DNA from: Ilex aquifolium
Taxonomy: Eukaryota; Streptophyta; Magnoliopsida; Aquifoliales; Aquifoliaceae
Direction of reading: 5' to 3'
Assembly: GCA_951799425.1 (NCBI GenBank)
Contig: OX637394.1
Span: 36,678,001 to 36,742,000, forward strand
Length of the DNA stretch: 64,000 nucleotides
The notes beneath the pieces are model-generated. The model was not told where the DNA came from, ran no database searches, and was given only the letters and a program-made list of their open reading frames with translations. Of the stretch, positions 1-10,001 are shown piece after piece. The translations under genes were made by a program, and so were the position numbers. Within the stretch, counting starts at the first letter, position 1. Each line of letters begins with the position of its first letter.

Positions 1-433
1 CACTTTTTTTTATTTTTACTCCATCGTCTTCTGTTTCTTATTGTTTGCTACTCTGTTATGCGTGATTAGTGGTGATAGTGTGATGTTTTAAGTTTAATGT
101 TTTTATGGGTCTAATTTCTATGTTTTCTGAGATTGTGCTTTGAGATCACTAGTTTTTTGGTGTGAAAGCAGATGATCAATAATCGTGCACTGTTATGAAT
201 GAAATATATGGATTGTTTTATGAATTTGTAATTATTCCCCCCCTCTCTCTGTCTCTCTTGCAGTGAACCCGAATTCAACCCGATCCCGCCCGAATTAAAC
301 TCCAGTAGTGCTCGGGTTGAGTTCCTCAACCCGAGATAGGGTTAGGGTTAGGGTTAGGGTTGAAGATTATATACCTAGGGTTGGGCTAGGGTTGACTGTC
401 TAACCTGCCCAACTCGCCCGAGTTGCACCCCTA
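1..433. mobile_element. Interior and right end of a hAT-like non-autonomous element
   Basis: The right edge reads GTTGCACCCCTA and abuts position 434, where similarity to the gypsy LTR begins abruptly. TAGGGGTG-type termini are typical of plant hAT miniature elements; two other elements in this window (21,890 and 53,643) share the TAGGGGTG end. No left end is seen, so it should lie before the window. The insertion would explain why only 163 bp of the neighbouring LTR is visible. The interior holds GC-rich CCCGAATT/CGGGTTGAG motifs and the hexamer run at 337-361. No gene is visible. Confidence 0.45.
337..361 (+). repeat. Telomere-like hexamer run (TAGGGT)4
   Basis: Four head-to-tail copies of TAGGGT occur inside the hAT-like end. 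Most plants have the heptamer TTTAGGG at telomeres; the hexamer is used by some Asparagales. Because it sits inside an interspersed element among similar GGGTTG motifs, it is read as an internal simple repeat and not as a telomere. Confidence 0.8.
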
Positions 434-596
434 ATGAAAGCATATCCCGATAGTATCTTTCTCACGTGCTCTTATCTTCCCGAGCTCCTTAGATCTTGGA
501 CTGGGTCGGATCGATAAAGTGGGTTTGGGCTGCCTTTTAGCTGAGTTAGGCTTGGTTGATTTATTGGGCCTAGCCCAATTGGTTTTGGGCTCATCA
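434..596 (-). repeat. Partial 3' LTR of gypsy 1
   Basis: It matches 9,839-10,001 over its whole length with scattered substitutions, and ends in TCATCA like the other copy. On the minus strand it begins TGATGAGCCC. The rest of the 597-bp LTR is missing at the hAT-like junction. Confidence 0.85.
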
Positions 597-617
597 TTTG
601 TCCTCATGCCCCAAGCC
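597..617 (-). promoter_or_regulatory. Polypurine tract of gypsy 1
   Basis: Directly before the 3' LTR on the minus strand is a purine-rich stretch with the core CTTGGGGCATGAGGACAAA. Its position at the LTR edge fits the plus-strand primer for reverse transcription. Confidence 0.6.
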
Positions 618-790
618 TCCGACTGTTGGTGTGAGAAGGTGGGTTGAGGGCATAAGTTTCTTCTTCAAAGGTTTTCTTGTTCTCCACGGCACATCTTCTT
701 CCTCTTCAGGGACTTTGTTGAATCTACTGACATTGGGTGTTTTTTGCATTTCTCAGCATTCCTTTTGCTGGGTCTTGAAGAAATCTTGCC

Positions 791-928
791 TATATATATA
801 GAGGCCTTTAGTCTCCCAATCTCATTTCCCCTTCTATATTTTCTTTGTGAGGCTTCTCCTAGAAGCCATTCTTCAAAGGCTTCTCCAAGAAGCCATCTTC
901 TTCTTTTTAAAGGCTTCTCCTAGAAGCT
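791..928 (+). promoter_or_regulatory. TATA box and triple-hairpin leader of the antisense gene
   Basis: TATATATATA at 791-800 precedes three 17-bp palindromes of the form GGCTTCTCCTAGAAGCC at 851-867, 878-894 and 912-928 (the last two with one change each). They lie in what would be the 5' leader of the ORF starting at 990. A TATA box about 190 bp before the start fits an independent promoter on the strand opposite to gag-pol; transcription itself is inferred. Confidence 0.5.
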
Positions 929-989
929 ACTCTTTCCCCAAACCCATTTCTCTCCCTTAGTTTTCTCTTTTCCAAATCACAACAAGTCC

Positions 990-3510
990 ATGGAGACTAG
1001 GAGTTCAAAGAAGCTTGGAGAGGACTTCAATGGTGATATAGTCGGCGCCCATGGCGCTATCCTTGTAGGCGGTGCTCATGGGGCTGGGTCTCTCGTTGAT
1101 GGCACTAGGGGCTTGGGCGTTGGAGCAGAGAAGCAAGGAGGAGCTCATGACATTGCCCTCATAGGCGGCCCCCATGGGGTTTGTGGTGGCGCCCATGGCA
1201 TTAGGTGCTCGGTTGGAGGCAGTAGGGCCTTGGTGGAGAGAGAAGAGAGCGACATCCCTGTGGGTAAGGCCCCAGTGGGCGGCGCCTTCATCAGGTAGGG
1301 CGAGAGGATGAGGAGCAAGGCCCTCGGTTGCACGGGCGACACCAGGGACAACCTAAGCGACGCCCAGGGTTGTGTGGGCGACGCCCCAGTCTGCACGAGC
1401 GGCGTCTCAGCCTCCTCTTTTGGCGACGACGAGAGTTCTTATGAAGCCTTTGGCGTGACATCAAGCGTGAGGAAGCGGTCAGGCAGTGACCTGAATAAGA
1501 CAAGCTCTCGAGGTATGTTATCTGGTGCTCATATTTACTCCTTTGTTGGCATGGGTATTTTTTAGCACTGGCTTGCCTTTGTTTTGGCAGGTGTTCTTTC
1601 GGGCGAGCGAGAGACTACTCGGGACTCCGAGCGAGACATGGGGACTGATGGAGACAATGGCTCGAAGGTAGCCTCTATATTTAGCTCCCTTGATTTTGAT
1701 AAGGACATTGCGGGTATAGTATCCTCGTATCGCATTCCCCTTCTTTGATGTGCCTTCGTGCTGAGGGGGACGAGTCAGCATGTTGTGACTCCGCTGGTGA
1801 GATAGTCCTTTTATGAGGACACCTTGGAGACGGGATTGAGGTTCCCGATACTTGGACCCATATGTCGGGTTCTGGGGCACCTGTCGCTGACTCCTAGTAG
1901 ATTGACTCCTAACGGGTGGAGGGTGTTATTGGGATTCTTTTCATTATGGCGGCTGATTCATAGTGCTGATATCCCTTCTCCATTCGAAGAATTCTTGGCC
2001 ATATACGTGCTCCTGGAGAACACCATCCCTAATCAGGGGTAGTACCGTTTTGCCCCGAGGTCGGGTAAATTCATCACTGGGCTTTCTTCGAATCTTCATA
2101 GTTGGAAGACTAAGTTCTTCTTCGTTAGAGACGAGTGGGCCACCGAGGGAAATCATGACCTGGTGCCTTCAAGGTGGGAAACTGTTCCCAGGACCAAGGT
2201 AGGTAAGGACTCCATTTTTTATTTTACTTCTAGCTGTCACATATCTGCTCTTACTGTCTGATTGGTTTCTTTGTAGCTCCACCGACATTGTCCGCGAAAC
2301 AAGATGGTAGACTCCAGATGGTCTGCGATCATCCGTACAAGGAGTTTTTAGGGATTATGTCTGCGTCTGATCACTCCAAGGCTTCTCCCAGGCCGAAGAG
2401 GAAAGGTATTTGAGCTCTCCAGTAAATTTTTTTTTAACTTCGTAGGCTTTTTATCTTACACCAATTCTACAGGTGCCTCCATTGACAAAGCTGTGGTGGA
2501 GGCTGTCTGTGCTTCCAGGGCGGCGTCTTCTCCTCTTTCTTCTAAGCGGGAGAAGTCTGATGCCCTTGATATCTCTTAGTCGGGGTCCACTGGCCAAGCT
2601 AGTTCCCGGGGGGCAGAAACTGATGATGCTCCCCGTTCTTCCCCGGTGACGATTCCTTCACCGTCGAGAGATGGTCCCGACACTGTTGTGGAGACTGAGG
2701 CTTCGATGCAGTCTCCTACTAGGGCAGGGGCTCTGCCTAGCCGTCCTGCTTCGGGCAGTACTTTAGTGTCTATGCTGCGGGATGTGAAACTGGCCAAGGA
2801 TCGGCTTTGGGGGTTTGTGACCCGTACAAAGGTTGAAGAGATTGCCTCTCGAGGTTCTAAGGGCGTTGTTGACGCTGCCATGGAGGGATTTGCTTTGGTA
2901 TGCCCTGCACTCTTCTTTGGTTCCATACCTGACCTCTCTTTTTCATATTCTATTTTTTGAATGTCTACAGGTGGCTGTTGTTTTTCCCTGCTTGTTTTCA
3001 AGTACGCTGAAGATTAGGGAGGCACTAGATGGCCAGGCAGCGCAGAGACGAGCAAGAAAGGCTGTTGAAGAGCAGTTGGGGCTCGAGTGACAGGCACGAG
3101 AGGATGCAGCGGAGCAGTTGAGGATAGCACACGAGAGAGCTGCCATTCTTGAGGCCGAGCTTCAGGCGTCCCGTGAGAAGGCCGCCCAGTTGGAGGCTGA
3201 CAGAGAGGTTGCATAGAATGAGCTGCAAGCGTCCCGTGAGAATGTCGTTGTGTCAGAGGCTAACCTTCGAGCATCTCTTGAGAGAGCTACTAGGGTAGAG
3301 GCTTACTCCATGGAGATGGAGAGGAAGAGAGATGCTGCTGAGAGGGCCAAGGCAGGCACCTTTATTGATGGCTATGATGAGCTCAAGAGGAAGGTCTCAG
3401 CAGCTTTTCCTACTTATGACTTTTCTGGCTTTTTACCTTATGAGGCTCTAGTGATTGATGACGAGGAGGACACGAGCGATGGTGGGAGCGGAGGCAGTGA
3501 GTGTCGTTAG
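990..3510 (+). pseudogene. Antisense ORF of gypsy 1, 'putative gypsy type transposon' (Transposase_28-like) family
   Basis: This is a spliced-looking gene opposite to gag-pol. Likely exons are 990-1511, 1591-2198, 2277-2405, 2473-2897 and 2971-3510, each bounded by GT and AG. Exon 1 encodes a degenerate GGAHGA repeat. Exon 2 holds the family core: LRFPILGPICRVL, then LTPNGWRVLLGFFSLW and later WKTKFFFV. This matches the pattern of plant proteins annotated as putative gypsy type transposon (PF04195). The last exons form a charged coiled coil (EADREVA, ERKRDAAERAKAG) and an acidic tail. Stops at 1296-1298, about 2039-2041 and in the coiled coil break it. Function is unknown; it is found only as a passenger of Tat-type elements. 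What else it could be: a captured host gene fixed in the lineage. Confidence 0.65.
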
Positions 3511-3709
3511 GAGCATGATATCTTTGTATTCACATTTTTGTTGCTAGATCATGTTCTATCTTTTTGTAAAAGCTTCATGAACTTCTATGAAATACAATTT
3601 TTTTGAAAAAATATTGTGAAATTTTATTTCATAATCAAAAATAAATATTTAAGGAAAATTGACCAAAACAAAAGTAGATAATCTAAATGGTGACTACTTG
3701 ACTTATAGA

Positions 3710-4960
3710 CTCACTGCCTTGCCCCCAAGTACTGGTAGTATTTTTTTAAGTGCTCTGCGTTCCATGGATGGGCCAGAACTTTCCCCTTGAAATTCTGAAT
3801 TATGTAAGTGCCCAGTCTTATAACTTTCGTGACTGTGTAAGGTCCATCCTAGTTGGGTCCCAATTTTCTATCCCAGGAGTCTTTGGTAGACAGGATGACT
3901 TTTTTGAGGACTAGGTCCCTGGGGAAGAAGGAGCGAGGCTTCACCCTCGTGTTGTAGTACTTGATCATGCGATACTTATACTCTGCATTCCTGAGCATGA
4001 CTATCTCCCTCTCCTCCTCTACCAAGTCGAGGTTGATGTGCAGGCCTTCTTCATTACTAGTAGGGTAATGGTGATGGACCCTAAGGGAGTGTACCCCAAT
4101 CTCAACGGGTATGACCGCCTCTGTCCCTTAGGCTAGGGAAAAATGGGTCTCGCTAGTGGGGCTTCTTGGAATTGTCCGGAAGACCCACAGTACTCCTGGG
4201 ATTTTGTCTACCCATCGTCCTTTCGTACTCTCCAATCTGGTTTTCAAATTACAGAGGATGGTCCTGACAGTAACCTCAGCTTGCCAGTTTGCCTGTGGAT
4301 GGGCGGGGCTGGAGTGGGGCTGCTTGATCTGTAGGTCGGCACAGAAACCATTAAGTAGCTTGTTGTCAAACTGCTTGGCATTGTCACTCACAATGGCATG
4401 AGGTATTGCGAAGCGGCATACTAGACTCCTCCATATGAAGTCTTTTACCTTATGATTTGTTATTCTGGCTAAGGCCTCGACTTCTACCCACTTAGTAAAG
4501 TAGTCAATGGCTATCACTACAAACTTGCACTGGCCCCGACTCACAGGGAGGGGACCTAGGATGTCAATCCCCCACATGGAGAAAGGCTATGGGCTCTGAA
4601 TGATGGTGAGCTCTTTGGGTGGCTGTCTGGGCACAGTCGCTAAGCGTTGGCACTTGTCATATCTCTTGAAAAACTCGCGGGTGTCTCTGATCATGGCAGG
4701 CCAGTAATAGCCTTGCCTGACTGCTTTGTGGGCCAGAACACGCCCTCCTGAATAATTTCCACATATCCCCTCGTGGATTTCCCTCATCGCGTAATGCAGC
4801 GAAGTAGTGGTAGGGTATAACTTTTCTTTGTAGAGAGTGTTTTGCAGTATGACATACTTAGATGCTCTCATTCTCAACTTTCTGGCCTCTACTAGGTTGT
4901 CTGGGAGAGCTTCCTTCTCTAGGTAGGCTTGGATGGGGGTCATCCAGTTAACCTCTGAGG
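3710..4960 (-). pseudogene. Integrase of gypsy 1
   Basis: The N-terminal zinc region reads HEGICGNYSGG...YDKCQRL; one zinc-binding His (expected after CGN) is Tyr, and the first Cys of the CDKC pair is lost. The catalytic core keeps its acidic triad: D in GIDILGPLP, D in IVSDNAKQF and E in NWQAEVTVRT. A C-terminal part follows (YGSEAVIPVEIG, then a basic LVLKKV motif) with no chromodomain, as expected for Tat. A stop separates zinc region and core near 4,580. The integrase would insert the DNA copy into the nuclear genome; here it is broken. Confidence 0.8.
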
Positions 4961-4989
4961 ATGCACAATTGATGTCATCCTCCTCTGAC

Positions 4990-6110
4990 TTGAAGATGCT
5001 TGGTTCGAACTAGTAGTCTTTCAGTGCCGGGCCCATGAGTATGTTGGCACATGCAAATTTGGCGAGGGCGTCTACCATGGCGTTCTCCTTTCAGGGCACA
5101 TGGTGGATTTGGAAGTAGGTAAACTTTTTTAGCAGGGCTTTGACCACTGTGAGGTAATCTTGCATTCTTTCCTCCTTTGCTTCAAAGTCTCCTTTTACCT
5201 GGTTGACCACGAGCTGGGAGTCACTTTAGGCTATCAGGTAGAGGGCCTCCATCTCCAACGCCAGCTTCAAACCTGATATGAGGGCCTCATATTCAGCTTG
5301 GTTGTTTGATGTGGCAAAGTGGATGGAGACGACGTACTTCAGCAGAGTGCCATGGGGATTGATTAGCACTAGTCCCACGTCGTTGCCCTCAATTGTGGAG
5401 GACCCATTCACGTAGAGTCTCCAACCTGGTACAGTAGAGGATGGCAAGGGCGCCAGTTCTTCAGGCGACACTGTCTGCGATGATGGGAGCTGTGATGGCA
5501 TCAAAGAGGTAGGAGGTAGAGAAGACGATGCCGCAGGTGGAGAGGGCGACGCCCTGGGCTGCGCAGGATGTAGAGCCCCTTCCGAGTCTGCCTTCGAGTC
5601 GCCAGGTCCTCTCGGAGTAGCGTTTGGGCTAGTCTCTTGGTAAGTGGAGGCAGTGTACACTGAGTAGGTGGGAGCAGAGGCACCTGGTACTTCCTTCTGG
5701 GACTCTTGTGGCGGTGTAGACTCGACCACGAAATCTGCAAGTGCACATCGAACTCGCTTAACTTGACAACCCACTTAAGTAGTCGGTTGGATACATCAGG
5801 TTTTTTCAAAATTCTTTTGAGTTGTTGATCTATGACAACCATGATGGTGTGGCTTTGAAAGTAGTGACGTAGATGCCTGGCTACAATGACAAGCGCAATA
5901 GCCAACTTCTCCAGCTCCGAGTACCTTACCTCTGCCCCTCGGTATGCCCTGCTTACATAGTATACAGGCTTCTGGATGCCTTCATCCTCCCTGATGAGGA
6001 TAGAGCTTACGGCAGAGGGTGAAGAGGAGAGGTAGAGGTACAGGGTCTTTCCTGGTATAGCATGGGAGAGCAAGTGTGGTGTGGCGAGGTAGGCCTTGAG
6101 TTTCTGGAAG
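4990..6110 (-). pseudogene. Dual RNase H region of gypsy 1 with a long Pro/Ser-rich linker
   Basis: Two RNase H modules are visible. The first, the normal gypsy domain (about 6,070-5,720), contains QKPVYYVSRAYRGAEVRYSELEKLA and ARHLRHYFQSH. The second, of archaeal type and typical of the Tat lineage, begins with WRLYVNGSS (about 5,430) and continues with NNQAEYEALISGLKLA and [16 protein letters not shown]. The first catalytic Asp of the second module is Asn (LYVNGSS where LYVDGSS is usual). Between them about 90 residues rich in Pro, Ser and Ala act as an unusually long linker. The modules degrade RNA in the RNA-DNA hybrid during reverse transcription. Confidence 0.75.
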
Positions 6111-6133
6111 GCCTCCTCTACATCTGGGCCCCA

Positions 6134-7090
6134 CTAGAAGGATCTGCAGAGAATTTTAAAGAATAGCAGGCATTTATCTGCTGATTTAGAGACAAACCTG
6201 TTGAAGGTTGCTATCCTTCCGTTAAGGCGCTGGACCTCCTTTGTCGAGGCTAGGGACTTCATCTCCAAGATGGCTCTGATCTTGTCTGGGTTGGCCTCAA
6301 TCCCCCTTTTGTTGACCATGAAGCCTAAGAATTTTCCTGAACTGACGCCAAATGCGCACTTTTCAAGATTCAGCTTCATCTTGTAGGCTCTTCATATGTC
6401 AAAGGTTTCTTGGAGGTGTGTCACGTGGTCTGCTGTTGCCATACTCTTTACCAACATGTCGTCTACGTAGAACTTAATAGTCTTCCCGATCTAGGCCTCG
6501 AAAATTTTGTTCACGAGGTGCTGATATGTTGCTCTGGCGTTCTTAAGTCCGAAAGGTATCACCCTATAGCAATAGGTGTCCTTTGGGGTAATGAACGCAG
6601 TTTTCTCCTGGTTTGGAGGGAACATGATGATCTGGTTGTATCTGGAGTAGGCATCTAGAAAACTTAGGAGCTCGTGTTCGGCGGTGGCATCAATGAGGAT
6701 ATCCATGCGTGGGAGAGGGTAGCTATCTTTGGGACAAGCTTTGTTGAACTCCATGAAGTCCATGCAGAGGTGCCACTTCCCGTTGGCCTTCGTAACCATC
6801 ACCCAGTCTGGGTAGGCTACCTCCCTTACTGATCCATTTTTCAGTAACTTATTTACCTCATTCTCCATGGCCTGTCCCCTCTCAGAACTTACACTCCTCA
6901 ATTTCTAGCAGACAGGTTTGTACCTGGGGTCAACGTTAAGTCGGTGGGAGGTGACCTCAGGGTCGATGCCCTCCAGGTTTTCATGGGACCAGATAAAGAC
7001 ATCCATGTTCCGCCTGAGGAAGTCTATCAAGGCGGATGCCTGCTCCTGGGAAAGCGAGGAGCCTATGTAGACTCTCCTCTCATGAAGGTT
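6134..7090 (-). pseudogene. Reverse transcriptase of gypsy 1
   Basis: The domain runs from a connection segment (YIGSSLSQEQASALIDFL) through WVMVTKANGKWHLCMDF, NKACPKDSYPLPRMD, FLDAYSRYNQI, FITPKDTYCYRVIPFGLKNA and the catalytic box FYVDDMLVKS to KCAFGVSSGKFLGFMV. The two Asp of YVDD are kept. In-frame stops occur just before YVDD and after it, near 6,490 and 6,390, so no continuous polymerase is possible. This makes the DNA copy from element RNA. Confidence 0.85.
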
Positions 7091-7179
7091 GTCGTCCACT
7101 GCTACTGGTCGAAGATCTTCTGTTGGTTCCCCTCTCTCCAAGGTGTTGTCATCCCTGGGGTCAAGCACTTCGACTTGGA

Positions 7180-7620
7180 GAATCTCGTGTGGCCTTCTGG
7201 CCTTCATAGAGGCCACATAGCACTCTCGGGTGAAGACCTGGTCCCCTCTGATCTCTCCAATCCCACCGGTGGATGGGAAACGGAGGAGAAGATGATAGGT
7301 AGACGGTATTGCCCTTAAGGTGTTGAGGACAGGGCGTCCAAGAATTATATTATAAGCAGAAGGGCAGTCAAGTACAATAAAATTTACCATGATAGTGAAG
7401 CTCCTCGGTGCTATTCCTATTGAAACTGGTAGTGTAATGGAACCCAAGGGGTAAACTCTTTCTCCCGAGAAACCAACAAGGGGAGTCCTGACGGGCTGTA
7501 GTCTCTCCCTGCCCATAGGCTGTCGCAAACAGAATATCGCTGAGCTGCCACTGCCAACCAGGATCCTCCGAACCTGGTAGTTGACCACCATCAGGGTCAA
7601 GACCAGAGGGTCATCATGAA
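7180..7620 (-). pseudogene. Aspartic protease of gypsy 1, active-site Asp lost
   Basis: The retropepsin-like region reads VRRILVGSGSSAIF, where functional members have ILVDSGSSA: the catalytic Asp is Gly. Downstream YPLGSITLPVSIG and the second hallmark IILGRPVLNTLRAIPSTYH are intact. The domain would cleave the Gag-Pol polyprotein; as read it cannot. It continues without a break into the RT connection segment. Confidence 0.75.
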
Positions 7621-7799
7621 GGACTTGGATCCCCTCGAGGTCCCTATCTGAGAAGGTGATGACCTCCTCCTCCCCATGTCGGGGTGTCTTCTTCGGGCGA
7701 GATTCATGTGACTCTGCCTGCCTAGCTTTCCGGGCGTGTGCCTTTCGGGCGGAGTTGGAGTCACCTCCTTCTCCTAACCCTCCGGCGATAGTCTAGATC

Positions 7800-9343
7800 T
7801 CTCTGAGGGGCTGCTGACGCTCTCGGTCCTCGTGTGGTGGAGCTGGTCCTCGGCCAGCAACGTACTGCCTCAACTGGCCATGCTAAATAAGCTTCTCGAT
7901 CTGCCTCTTTAACTGGAAGCAGTCGTCTGTGTCGTGACCATGGTTGCGGTGGAAGCGACAGTACCTGCTGGAATTTCGATGCTTTGGGTCAAACTTCATC
8001 TTTCCGGGCCAGCGGAGCGTGGTGTCATCTTGTATCTGGAATAGGATATGATCTACCGAGGCATTGAGTGGTGTGAAAGGCTATAGCTCCCTCGGGGGTG
8101 CAGGACCAAGACGGTCCTTGACAGAGACTCTCTCGGTTCTCTTTCTCTTCCTCTCCGCCTCCCGCTTGTCTTCGCGAGTATCCTTCATTTTCTCCCCTCC
8201 TTGAGAGGACTCACCTCGATGGGCCTTAGTGACGTCCTTGGCGTTCATGTATTTTTGTGCCCTCGAAAGCAGCTCGGGCATGCTGGAGGGTGGCTTCTTG
8301 AAAACGGAGAACATGAAGCTAAAGGAGTGCAGACTAGCAATAAAGGCGGCCAAGGCTACCTTATCGTTTGGCTCCTCGATCTAGAAAGCCTCCTCGTTGA
8401 AACGTGTGAGGTAGTTTCTAAGGATTTCATCCCTGTCCTGCTTGATGGTGAGCAAATGGGTAATAGGCTTCTAATACCGGCGTCCCCCAATGAAATGGGA
8501 GACGAAAGACATGCTTTACTCCGCGAAGGAGTGGATAGAGGAGGGTTTGATTTTGGCGAACCATTGGCAAGCAGAACCCTTTAAGGTGGTAAGGAAGACT
8601 ATACACATGATCTCATCAGGCACATTGTGGAGTTGCATGAGAGATTTGTAAGTTTGAAGGTGATCCAGGGGGTCTTTGGCACCGTCGAAGATTTCGATGG
8701 CAGACATCTTGAACTTCGAGGGTAAGGGGTAATTGACAATATCTGCAACGAACGGAGTATCAGTGTACCTTACTAGGTAGTCTACAGTCTCCGGCGCCTG
8801 TGCCTTGATGGTGTTGAGGGCATCACCGAGCTGGTTTTGCACCTCTATGATCTTCTCATCCCATCGGTTGGGGACATCCTCTGTCGGGTTGTTGTACCAG
8901 ATTTCATGATCAACATACTAGCTTTCTCCTTCGTCCTCCTGCGCAGGTACATGAGGAGGGGAAACATGTGAGCTTCCTGCGTGCTGAGGAGGGACTGCTG
9001 GGCAAGAGGCACCCTGGCGTTGCCCGGGGGCATTCTGGCGTGGGGCCCCATGGTGGGGGGCTGCTTGGGGCCCAAAGGGAATAGGCTGCTGCTCCTTTCC
9101 TGTTGGAGGGAGTGCGGCTCCTCCTATGGGCTGAGCAACGATGCCCCCCTGGGCGAGCATCAATTGAATGATTTGTTGGTTCTGTTTTACCAGCAGCTGC
9201 ATGGTATGTACGAGCTGTTGCCCGGCGACAGGAGTCGCAGCAGTGGATGGTTCTGAGGGTACGAGGGGAGGCGGAGCCTCCTCTTGGTGGGCCGGGTTGT
9301 TGTCTACCGGTTGTTGCCTCATCGACCTGGTCACGATTGCCAT
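7800..9343 (-). pseudogene. Gag of gypsy 1
   Basis: The start at 9,343 (MAIVTRSMRQQP) was chosen because the farther upstream ATG falls in the LTR end. The N-terminal third is Gln/Pro/Ala-rich. The retrotransposon gag domain follows (FDGAKDPLDHLQTYKSLMQLH, LTTLKGSACQWFAKIKPSSI), then EEAF...EEPNDKVALAAFIASL and MPELLSRAQKYMNAKD. A zinc-knuckle-like YCRFHRNHGHDTDDC closes it near 7,940-7,980. Stops occur at 8,918 and 8,516. Gag forms the virus-like particle core in the cytoplasm. Confidence 0.8.
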
Positions 9344-9383
9344 GGATTTCGAGAGAGTAGCAAGGTAGCAGAAAACTAGTGGT

Positions 9384-9401
9384 TTCCCACAGACGGAGCC
9401 A
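9384..9401 (-). promoter_or_regulatory. Primer binding site of gypsy 1
   Basis: On the minus strand, TGGCTCCGTCTGTGGGAA lies three bases after the 5' LTR. A very similar site (TTGCGCCGTCTGTGGGAA) follows the 5' LTR of gypsy 2, so the two elements share a tRNA primer type. Confidence 0.75.
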
Positions 9402-9404
9402 AAC

Positions 9405-10001
9405 TGATGATGCACAAAACTGTCTCGTGCAAGATCAACAGTCGAGTATGTGAAGAAGTGTAATTAATGGACAATAAATAAAGCAATCAACGGCAAAACA
9501 GTAAATATAGAGTCAACATGCAGATATATAGTGGTTCGGTCCGAGTGATCTACTCCACTCTCGGAAAACAGCAGCGGTGGCCGGAGGTTTTTATTGATGA
9601 ATAAAGTAACCAGAATAGAGCTCCGGGAGAGTTACACTAGTTAGGAGAGAGAAACTATGTGTGTAGGTGTAGAAATGTGTGTTGAGAGATCTCAAGATGT
9701 AGAGATGTCTAGATCTATCTCTCCATGTGGAGAGAGCTTACAATATATAGGTTTGGTGAGGCAGTGAGGTGAGGTGGTGACGTGAGTGAGAGGGGCACTA
9801 CTTCTTTAGTAAGTACAATTAAGGTAGGATTTGTCTTCATGAAAGCATATCCCAATAGTATCTCTCCCACATGCTCTTATCTTCCCGAGTTCCTTGGATC
9901 TTGGACTGGGTAGGATCGATAAAGTGGGTTTGGGCTGTCTTTTAGCTGATTTAGGCTTGGTTGATTTATTGGGTCTGACCCAGTTAATTTTGGGCTCATC
10001 A
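9405..10001 (-). repeat. 5' LTR of gypsy 1
   Basis: This 597-bp LTR starts TGATGA and ends TCATCA on the plus strand, giving the TG...CA inverted termini. A TATATATTG box near 9,742-9,750 on the minus strand is the likely promoter. It is followed immediately by the primer binding site. Confidence 0.8.

Larger units (their letters stand above)
434..10001 (-). mobile_element. Ty3/gypsy retrotransposon, Tat-like (gypsy 1)
   Basis: This is a complete but decayed element on the minus strand. Order on that strand: 5' LTR (10,001-9,405), primer binding site, gag, protease, RT, RNase H, a second RNase H, integrase, an oppositely oriented ORF, purine tract, and a partial 3' LTR (596-434). The second RNase H domain before integrase and the antisense ORF after integrase place it in the Tat group of non-chromodomain gypsy elements (known family traits). 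In-frame stops interrupt every domain. No target-site duplication can be checked, because the 3' LTR is cut by the hAT-like element at 433. It lies about 9 kb upstream of the intact beta-glucosidase gene. Confidence 0.9.

Noticed and set aside
337-361. True telomere or chromosome end
   Set aside because: Only four units, embedded in a dispersed element, with ordinary genomic DNA on both sides.
848-930. CRISPR-like short repeats with spacers
   Set aside because: Only three palindromic units with spacers of different length in a plant transposon leader; no cas genes.
4143-9368. Plus-strand ORFs of 60-130 codons inside gypsy 1
   Set aside because: They are shadows of the gag-pol frames, which show clear retrotransposon motifs on the minus strand.
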